Assembly (NCBI GenBank): GCA_904420235.1
Contig: CAJFUS010000060.1
Location: 1 to 6,169, forward strand
Length of the DNA stretch: 6,169 nucleotides
Source of the DNA: Candidatus Neoanaerotignum tabaqchaliae
GTDB taxonomy: Bacteria > Bacillota > Clostridia > Lachnospirales > Anaerotignaceae
Direction: 5' to 3'
Below, one piece after another: positions 1-5,200 of this stretch. The position numbers were made by a program, and so were the translations under genes. The notes below the pieces were generated by a model. That model saw only the letters and a list, made by a program, of their open reading frames with translations. It searched no databases and was not told the origin of the DNA. Positions within the stretch are counted from its first letter, which is position 1. Each line of letters starts with the position of its first letter.

Positions 1-1
1 C

Positions 2-349
2 GACGAGCAAAGACTTAACCTTTACAGCACGCCATTTTTGATATGGGAAAACGACGCTGCTGCCGCTTTAACTAATTTCAGTGAAAAATTAACAAATCTT
101 GATTTTCCTGAAAATAACAAAATAAGCGCGAATTTTCTTGGAGTATCCTTGCTTGAGCTTGTAGGCCTTGACGGCATATCGCCGTTCTATCAGTTCGCCA
201 ATCAGCTTCGCCGTTCTGTTCCCGTAAGCCGCGACGATACGCACATGCTTATTGACACAACATATACCAATCAGCTTAACGACACAGACAGAGAAAATCT
301 TAACCGTCTCATACAGTGGTCATATTATAAAGTGTTTGACAGCAATTAA
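2..349 (+). CDS. C-terminal end of an LTA synthase-like sulfatase-family protein (5' truncated by window)
   Basis: The reading frame is open from base 2 to a TAA at 347-349, giving 115 residues with the N-terminus outside the window. The first visible residues include LYSTPFLIWEN, which resembles the segment near the end of the catalytic fold in lipoteichoic-acid-synthase-like members of the alkaline phosphatase superfamily. It is followed by ISANFLGVSLLELVGL and SPFYQFANQLRRSVPV, matching the pattern 'S-A-N-x-L-G ... LLE ... SP-F-FxxxLR' in the tails of these proteins. The catalytic metal-binding residues and any N-terminal membrane helices would lie upstream and cannot be checked. Family members are membrane-anchored enzymes with an extracellular domain that transfer or hydrolyse phosphoglycerol or related groups. 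A TTG at 38 could be mistaken for a start, but it lies inside the conserved TPFLIW stretch. An intrinsic terminator follows 8 bases after the stop, so this gene ends its transcription unit and is probably unrelated to the switch locus downstream. Confidence 0.75.
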   Translation, partial: DEQRLNLYSTPFLIWENDAAAALTNFSEKLTNLDFPENNKISANFLGVSLLELVGLDGISPFYQFANQLRRSVPVSRDDTHMLIDTTYTNQLNDTDRENLNRLIQWSYYKVFDSN

Positions 350-357
350 AAAACCAT

Positions 358-388
358 AAAAATCACGTCTTGGTGACGTGATTTTTTT
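358..388 (+). terminator. Rho-independent terminator of the sulfatase-like gene
   Basis: AATCACGTC (361-369) pairs perfectly with GACGTGATT (375-383) around a 5-base loop. Upstream A residues (358-360) extend the stem into the T run at 382-388. It lies just after the stop at 349 and separates this gene from the recombinase gene. Confidence 0.9.
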
Positions 389-460
389 ATTCCAAAAATA
401 TCCTTTTTAAATGCAAAAGCCGTTGTATCATATATCCTAAAACGGTAAAAATAAATGAAA

Positions 461-466
461 AGGAGG
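461..466 (+). promoter_or_regulatory. Shine-Dalgarno site fixing the TTG start of the recombinase
   Basis: AGGAGG lies 7 bases upstream of the TTG at 474. No ATG or GTG in the recombinase frame near here has comparable spacing, so the TTG is the best start. No convincing promoter is visible between 389 and 460. A loose inverted pair (CCGTT at 420-424, AACGG at 441-445) could be an operator or chance. Confidence 0.8.
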
Positions 467-473
467 AATAAAA

Positions 474-1319
474 TTGAATAATTTAACAATAACAAATGAA
501 CAGATATACAATTTTAGAAACAGTCTTATAGGCGATGAACATTCCGTTGGAACCGTTGAAAAATATATACGGGATATACGGCGTTTTTCAATGTGGCTTG
601 GCAGCGAAGAACTTACAAAAGAAACGGCCGCCATGTGGAAACTGTCCCTTCAAAATGAGAATTACAGCCCCACAACAATAAACTCAATGCTGGCGGCTAT
701 TAACGCCTTTTTGGTCTTTTCGGGTCTGTGCCAATTTAAGCTGAAATATTTAAGAATACAAAAACGCATGTTCAGGTCCAACTGCCGTCAGCTTACAAAA
801 AACGAGTATAACAAATTGCTGTGCTCCGCCAAATTAAAAGGCCATGAAAGGCTGTGTCTTTTAATGGAAACCATATGCTCAACAGGAATAAGGGTTTCGG
901 AAATAAAATATATAACAGTTGAAGCGGCTAAAGCCGGAACAGCTGAAATATCTCTTAAGGGAAAAATAAGAACAATTATATTAACAAAAAAGCTGTGCAA
1001 TAAGCTTATTAAATATGCCAGTAAAAATCACATTAAATGTGGAGCTATTTTCATAACAAAAAATAAAACCGTTATATCAAGAAAACAGGTATGGGCCGAG
1101 ATGAAAACCTTAAAGGCTTTGTCGGGAGTTGCGGGAACAAAAATTTTTCCTCATAATCTGCGTCACCTTTTTGCCCGCACTTTTTATAAAAATTGCCGCA
1201 ATATGGCAAAGCTGGCAAATGTGCTTGGCCACAGCAGCATTGAAACAACAAGAATATATCTTATATCAACTTGTGAGGAACAAATAGAAGAACTTGAAAG
1301 GCTTGGCCTTGTGAATTAG
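474..1319 (+). CDS. Tyrosine recombinase/integrase (281 aa), candidate inversion enzyme
   Basis: Tyrosine recombinases cut and rejoin DNA at paired sites through a covalent 3'-phosphotyrosine. The N-terminal part (about residues 1-95, with SVGTVEKYIRDIRRF and SPTTINSMLAAINAFL) fits the helical core-binding domain. The C-terminal part (about 103-281) is the catalytic domain. All expected active-site residues can be seen: R140 in STGIRVSEI, a beta-hairpin lysine (K162 or K164) in LKGKIR, H227 and R230 in PHNLRHLF, H253 in LGHSS, and nucleophile Y262 in TTRIYL. The length is normal for stand-alone Xer/FimB-like inversion enzymes. Large phage or ICE integrases usually have an extra arm-binding domain, which is absent here. 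The stop codon TAG (1317-1319) shares its last base with a 20-bp repeat present again, inverted, at 1590-1609. This suggests that the enzyme acts on this adjacent element. Housekeeping XerC/D is an alternative, but the context and the TTG start argue for a dedicated local recombinase. Confidence 0.93.
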   Translation: MNNLTITNEQIYNFRNSLIGDEHSVGTVEKYIRDIRRFSMWLGSEELTKETAAMWKLSLQNENYSPTTINSMLAAINAFLVFSGLCQFKLKYLRIQKRMFRSNCRQLTKNEYNKLLCSAKLKGHERLCLLMETICSTGIRVSEIKYITVEAAKAGTAEISLKGKIRTIILTKKLCNKLIKYASKNHIKCGAIFITKNKTVISRKQVWAEMKTLKALSGVAGTKIFPHNLRHLFARTFYKNCRNMAKLANVLGHSSIETTRIYLISTCEEQIEELERLGLVN

Positions 1320-1338
1320 ACAAAATGTTTATTTTGTC
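1319..1338. repeat. Left inverted repeat / candidate crossover site (IRL)
   Basis: GACAAAATGTTTATTTTGTC consists of two 8-base arms in inverted orientation (GACAAAAT and ATTTTGTC) around the asymmetric centre GTTT. This is the expected form of a tyrosine recombinase core site: two monomer-binding arms with a directional spacer. Its exact reverse complement is at 1590-1609. The match stops at the first base on either side, so the identity is confined to the site. It begins on the last base of the recombinase stop codon, so inversion would leave that gene intact. Read alone it could be taken for a weak AT-rich terminator hairpin. Confidence 0.85.
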
Positions 1339-1366
1339 TTAATGTTTTTTGACGGTTCATATAAAG

Positions 1367-1395
1367 TTGACCTCTGACATATTTAATTTTAATAC
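1367..1395 (+). promoter_or_regulatory. Weak rightward promoter candidate inside the invertible element
   Basis: TTGACC (1367-1372) is followed after 17 bases by TAATAC (1390-1395), a poor -10 match. An overlapping alternative pairs CTGACA (1374-1379) with CATAAT (1395-1400) at a short 15-base spacing. Either would transcribe into the hairpin at 1445-1473 and then towards the surface gene. In such AT-rich DNA this may be chance. Confidence 0.25.
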
Positions 1396-1444
1396 ATAAT
1401 ACATAAATTATCAATAATATTTTTATTTTTAGACAGCAGAAAGC

Positions 1445-1473
1445 GGCCGTTAAATTGGAGTTTTTTAACGGCC
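1445..1473. terminator. Terminator-like hairpin inside the invertible element
   Basis: GGCCGTTAAA (1445-1454) pairs perfectly with TTTAACGGCC (1464-1473) across a 9-base loop. On the + strand it is followed by TTCTTGTTGTTG, a moderately U-rich tail. On the - strand the tail is GCTTTCTGCTGTC, which is poorer. In the orientation shown it should therefore stop rightward transcription better than after inversion. It may also end the recombinase transcript. Confidence 0.6.
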
Positions 1474-1521
1474 TTCTTGTTGTTGAATCTTTCGACAAAA
1501 ATCCCCATATTCTATTTTTGT

Positions 1522-1576
1522 ATTATAACTTTGATTTGCTATTTAAAAATATATCAAGTTAAATCGTGACATCCAA
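1522..1576 (-). promoter_or_regulatory. Leftward promoter-like sequences inside the invertible element
   Basis: The - strand carries a perfect TATAAT (1527 down to 1522) without a good -35 at normal spacing. It also carries a second candidate, TTGGAT (1576-1571) with 17 bases to TATATT (1553-1548). As shown, these point towards the recombinase. After inversion they would point towards the small ORF and the surface protein gene, with TATAAT at about 1401-1406. No better promoter is visible between the right repeat and 1932. This is motif-level evidence only. Confidence 0.35.
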
Positions 1577-1589
1577 GAAATTTATAAAG

Positions 1590-1609
1590 GACAAAATAAA
1601 CATTTTGTC
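1590..1609. repeat. Right inverted repeat / candidate crossover site (IRR)
   Basis: GACAAAATAAACATTTTGTC is the exact reverse complement of the left site at 1319-1338, with its centre AAAC reversed relative to GTTT. It marks the right end of the candidate invertible element. Everything to its right (leader, small ORF, surface gene) would keep its orientation during inversion. Confidence 0.85.
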
Positions 1610-1624
1610 AATGTTGTTACAAAC

Positions 1625-1649
1625 GACAAAAACTTAAAAACATTTTATC
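1625..1649. repeat. Degenerate extra copy of the recombinase site
   Basis: GACAAAAA (1625-1632) and ATTTTATC (1642-1649) resemble the two arms of the crossover site, separated by 9 bases instead of 4. The segment 1638-1650 matches 1598-1610 at 12 of 13 bases as a direct repeat. CGACAAAAA at 1624-1632 also recurs at 1493-1501 inside the element. These may be accessory recombinase-binding sites or a decayed duplicate. Chance is possible in AT-rich DNA. Confidence 0.4.
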
Positions 1650-1715
1650 AAACGTTCTTACGACACTTAAATTCAATTTTGTACGGCTCTAATTTAGTTT
1701 CTCTAACAAAACTAT

Positions 1716-1816
1716 CCGTTTTAGCCCTAAAGCGGTGGCATGTTGCGCCCCCCCCCCTAATAATTTTATCCCCTCTCCCAATATGGTGATAAAAGCTTAC
1801 GGAGGGCGGGCGTAAC
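1716..1816 (+). other. Structured leader RNA region with two hairpins
   Basis: A small hairpin pairs CCGTTTTA (1716-1723) with TAAAGCGG (1728-1735), with one G-U pair. A much longer hairpin pairs GTTGCGCCC (1742-1750) with GGGCGTAAC (1808-1816, one G-U pair) and continues through the C run against 1801-1806 with two mismatches. It is capped by TTTTATC (1764-1770) with GATAAAA (1788-1794). No U tract follows, so it is not a standard terminator. I do not recognise it as a known riboswitch. It is GC-rich compared with the surrounding AT-rich DNA and could be a leader regulatory RNA or a stabilising element. Confidence 0.5.
1748..1757 (+). repeat. Homopolymeric run of ten C
   Basis: Ten consecutive C residues lie in the 5' arm of the large leader hairpin, between the candidate switch and the genes it would control. 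Runs of this length are prone to slipped-strand length change. Here a change would alter the hairpin pairing rather than a reading frame, because the region is non-coding. Confidence 0.9.
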
Positions 1817-1840
1817 TTTTAAGAACCACAATTTTCAAGA

Positions 1841-1847
1841 AAGGAGG
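1841..1847 (+). promoter_or_regulatory. Orphan Shine-Dalgarno sequence in the leader
   Basis: AAGGAGG is a strong ribosome-binding sequence, but no ATG, GTG or TTG follows at usable spacing. The next GTG (1919) gives only GTG-ATT-TAA. It may be a remnant of a lost leader gene, a ribosome standby site, or a pairing partner for the C-rich leader. Confidence 0.45.
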
Positions 1848-1894
1848 TTAAACAAGTTTTATCAAAGCTTTAACAACTTAATAATAGGGGTTCA

Positions 1895-1912
1895 AAGCGG
1901 AAAAATCCGCTT
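1895..1912 (+). other. Hairpin just upstream of the small ORF ribosome binding site
   Basis: AAGCGGA (1895-1901) pairs perfectly with TCCGCTT (1906-1912) around AAAA. It ends 4 bases before the AGAGGTGAT ribosome-binding sequence (1916-1924). The 3' arm CCGCTT could instead pair with the AAGCGG at 1730-1735, so alternative leader folds are possible. It could influence translation initiation; no U tract supports termination. Confidence 0.55.
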
Positions 1913-1932
1913 AAAAGAGGTGATTTAAAGCT

Positions 1933-2178
1933 GTGAATAAAACAAACGCGGCCGGTCTGCTTGATTATTTGAAAACACGTGTTGGGTGTTTCTACCTTTC
2001 AGACTTCCATGACCCGCGCCTTCTGCCTCTAATCCAAAACATCCTGTGTGAAATTGACCCTTGCGGCTTTAGTGTGTGGGAATGGAACGATGCTGTTGAG
2101 TATATCACCGGCACAAAGCATTCTTTCAATACTCAAAAACAGGCACGGCAATATCTTTTAGAATTTTCACATCTGTGA
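1933..2178 (+). CDS. Small protein of unknown function (81 aa)
   Basis: The frame starts at GTG 1933, 8 bases after AGAGGTGAT (1916-1924). An in-frame TGA at 1921-1923 excludes any start further upstream. It ends with TGA at 2176-2178. The protein is soluble-looking, without signal peptide or membrane segment, and has two Cys residues. Visible blocks are LLDYLKTRVGCFYLSDF, LLPLIQNIL, SVWEWNDAVEYITG and QARQYLLEF, which suggest a compact, mainly helical domain. I do not recognise the family. It lies between the long leader and the surface protein gene, 27 bases upstream of that ATG, so the two are probably co-transcribed. A regulatory or accessory role for the surface protein is possible, but nothing in the sequence specifies one. 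The good ribosome binding site and co-directional placement support a real gene. Confidence 0.7.
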   Translation: MNKTNAAGLLDYLKTRVGCFYLSDFHDPRLLPLIQNILCEIDPCGFSVWEWNDAVEYITGTKHSFNTQKQARQYLLEFSHL

Positions 2179-2205
2179 AAAATAAGGAAAGGAAGGAGGT
2201 AGCAT

Positions 2206-5200
2206 ATGAAAAGTATTAAAAAACGTATTATGGCGCTTGTTATGTCGCTGTGTATGATAGTTTCGGTATTTCCAGCAACGGTTCTGGCCGTAACTGAAAT
2301 TCCAATAGAAGGCACTGCTTTACAATACCATTTTGAATTGTCCGAAATGGATGAGGTAACTGGAGAAATTTTTCAAAAACTTGTAATTTCAATAAATCCA
2401 GATTCAGAAAGTGACAATTTTGACATTTCTGGACGTCCTTGGACATCTGCTAATATGGTGCAGGAAGTTGTCATAAAAGAAGGCGTTACTGGCATAGGTG
2501 ACAATGCCTTTTCAAATATGACAAATTTAGAAACCCTTACTATTGAAAATCCGAGTTTAATCACGTCAATAGGCGATAGTGCTTTCAGCGGAGACTCAAG
2601 ACTTGAAATTGATAATCTCGACTTAAGCTCCGTTATGGAACTTGGCGAGGGAGCCTTCAGGAACTGCTCAAACATAAGCGGAACCCTCACTTTAAGCAGT
2701 GAGCTTACCGAAATACCAAACTCAGCCTTTTACAACTGCGGCTTTTCAAGCGTTTCAATACCCGATAGTGTTGAAAAAATAGGCGATTCTGCGTTTTACA
2801 GCAATAACCTTACAACAATAGCCATACCTTCAAATGTTACTGAGGTTGGCTCAAGCGCTTTTGCGTCAAATTCTATTGCAAGCGTAATTCTTAACGATGG
2901 CCTTGTTACAATAGGCGACGGCGCTTTTCAATACAATCCCTTGTCTATGACAAGCCTTGTAATACCCAACTCCGTAACAACCATAGGCGGCAGCGCTTTC
3001 AGGTCGTCCGGCACAAACACTGCTCTTACGGAACTTACCATAGGCAGCGGAGTTACAACAATAGGTGAATACGCCTTTTTCAGCTATACTCAATTAAGCA
3101 AAGTTCTTGTAGAGGCCACCGGACTTAAAGAAGTTGGCCACTCGGCCTTTGGAACAAATGAGTATAATGCCTACAGCACCACAGCCATAGACGAGGACAC
3201 TGGTGCCAGATATTCCATAGGCGCCGACTTTATGCTTGCTGATGGTGTTAACGGCGATGTTTTTGAAAACGGAGTAAACTGCTATTTAGGCGAAAGGTCT
3301 CCTCTTCAACTCACAGATTACAAAGAGCCAACCTGTGAAGAAGAAGGCTATTATGAGTATACCTTCTACTACAATGGTCAAGAAAAAGGACCTATATATG
3401 AATATATAGATGCACTTGGCCACGCGTGGGATTCTGGTTCCTACAAACCCGCCACATGTGAAACCGACGGCTATACTCTTTATACCTGCACCCGCGACTC
3501 AAGGCATACGGAAACAAGAAATACAAAGCCCGACGGAAGCGCGGTTGATAAAGCCACAGGGCACGAATACGTGGTAAAGTCAGTTTCAAACAGAAGCGGC
3601 GCCAGCGACAGTTATGTAATGTCAGATACCAACACAATTACAATAACTTATGAGTGTCAAAAAGGCGGCCATGACCATAACGATTCTACAGGCGAAGGAA
3701 GAGATACAAGAAATAAAACTGTTGTTATATCACTTCCTAATACTACTCTAAAGGGAGATACAGACGATACTCTCGCCACCCTTAACATGCCTATTACCGT
3801 CAGCTCAGGAAGCCAGACCCTTGGCACAATTAGCTGGGCAAGCGGAGTTAACACATCTGAAAATCTTACAGCCGGCACAAAAGACTATCCTGTTACATTT
3901 ACCCCTAATAATGTAACATATGCCGGATATACTGGAATGGCGGCCGTAAGCAGTTTTGACGGAAAAGACCTTAAAATAGAGGTGTCAACAGACAGAGCGG
4001 AGCTTGACTTTACTAATGTTAGATTTGGCGGAACACTGGCATTTATAAATGCCGAGCGGCCAACTCCAGTTACTGTAAACAACTATCCTTTGCAGTTAGG
4101 TCAAAGCGACTTCACAGTTCAGTATCGCAATAAAAATACAAAAGTACTCCAGAGCGACCCTCCAACATCATCGACTCCGGACGAAAACGATACTGTTTGG
4201 GAAGTTGTTGTAACGTTTACTTATGACAGTTCTAAGTATTACGTTAACCCATCTAAAGGACCCAGCGGCACTGACATTTCAGAAAATGAGTACAGCTTTG
4301 ACGTAAACGAGAACGGAGCAAGCAGCACAGTTGTTATAACCCATGACTACCGATTTATTATGCAAAGCTTTGACTTAGCCAGAGCCGAGGCCGTTTCGGC
4401 AGTGTATGACGACGGAAATAATGTTAAGGCTATACATATAAGCGGCATACCCGCTGGAACAACTATAAACTATTCTTGGACCAGCAACAATCATGGCAGC
4501 GGCAGCAATACAACTACCAATGATAAAGAAGGCCAAGAAGATTTAACTCAGGCCAGCATATATTTTACAGAAGCTGACACATATACCGTTACAATAACCC
4601 TTAGTAAAGCCAACTATGAGGACAAAACACTTACGGCCGTTGAAACCACGGTAAATCAAAAAACCGTAAATCCTCCAGCGGCTGCGGTCAATTTGCAATA
4701 TACCGGCCTTGAACAGCAGGGACTTGTTGAATCGGAGTCAGACAAAGGCTACTACACAATAACCGATGATTCCAATTATTCAAGCAAAGCCACAAACGCT
4801 GGAAACTATGTTGCCAAAGCTGTTCTTATAAACGACAACTATGTTTGGGCCCAAGGAACCATCCTTGATGAAAACAACAGTCTTGCCGCATTAATTAACT
4901 GGTCAATAGCAAAGCGTCCTATTATCCAAACAACAAATATATACAATAATAGCAGCATTGCTTATGACGGTGCAGTAAAAACCGCAGTTGGAGAGCCGGC
5001 AACGGCAAGCAAATTATTCACCTTTGAGTACAATACCCAGGGAAGCCTTGTAGCCGATTTTGACTATGACAACCAAGAAGGAAGCACCGACGGTATTAAA
5101 GACGATGATGTCTTTACAATAACCAACGCACGTCAAACCGATGTTGGAGAATACAAAGTAACGGCTACTATAGCAGAAAGCTACAGGAACAACTTCTACT

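Larger units (their letters stand above)
1319..1609. other. Candidate invertible DNA element (phase switch)
   Basis: Two identical 20-bp sites in inverted orientation enclose 251 bp (1339-1589) immediately downstream of an intact tyrosine recombinase and upstream of a secreted surface protein. Because the site centres are asymmetric (GTTT against AAAC), recombination between them should invert rather than delete the segment. The enclosed DNA is non-coding and AT-rich, with a terminator-like hairpin and promoter-like hexamers on both strands. Inversion would map position x to 2928 minus x. The repeats are seen directly. Switching activity is inferred, by analogy with invertible promoters and terminators such as cwpV of Clostridioides difficile. 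Confidence 0.75.

Noticed and set aside
437..634. Minus-strand open frame opposite the recombinase start
   Set aside because: It overlaps the recombinase gene, whose catalytic motifs prove the + strand frame, and its translation has no recognisable features.
1319..1338. Left repeat as the ordinary terminator of the recombinase gene
   Set aside because: It could form an 8-bp AT-rich hairpin but lacks a proper U tract. An exact inverted copy 251 bp away is not explained by termination.
1316..1498. Minus-strand 60-codon frame spanning the left repeat and the hairpin
   Set aside because: It crosses the left crossover site and encodes the terminator-like hairpin. Its composition is typical of AT-rich non-coding DNA and no ribosome binding site supports it.
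1319..1609. Insertion sequence or MITE bounded by terminal inverted repeats
   Set aside because: The repeats are themselves palindromic core-type sites, no target-site duplication is visible outside them (TTA against AAT), and an adjacent tyrosine recombinase fits inversion better.
1716..1816. Cyclic di-GMP riboswitch, class I or II, controlling a surface gene
   Set aside because: An attractive idea for a clostridial surface gene, but I could not find the conserved core sequences of either class by eye. A covariance-model search would decide.
2373..2690. 105-codon minus-strand frame inside the surface protein gene
   Set aside because: It is the antisense shadow of the LRR-coding region, as are the other minus-strand frames between 2133 and 6164. 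The + strand frame has a signal peptide and repeat signatures.
2458..3165. CRISPR array or DNA tandem repeat
   Set aside because: The periodicity is at the protein level (LRR units) with divergent DNA. There are no identical repeats with unique spacers.
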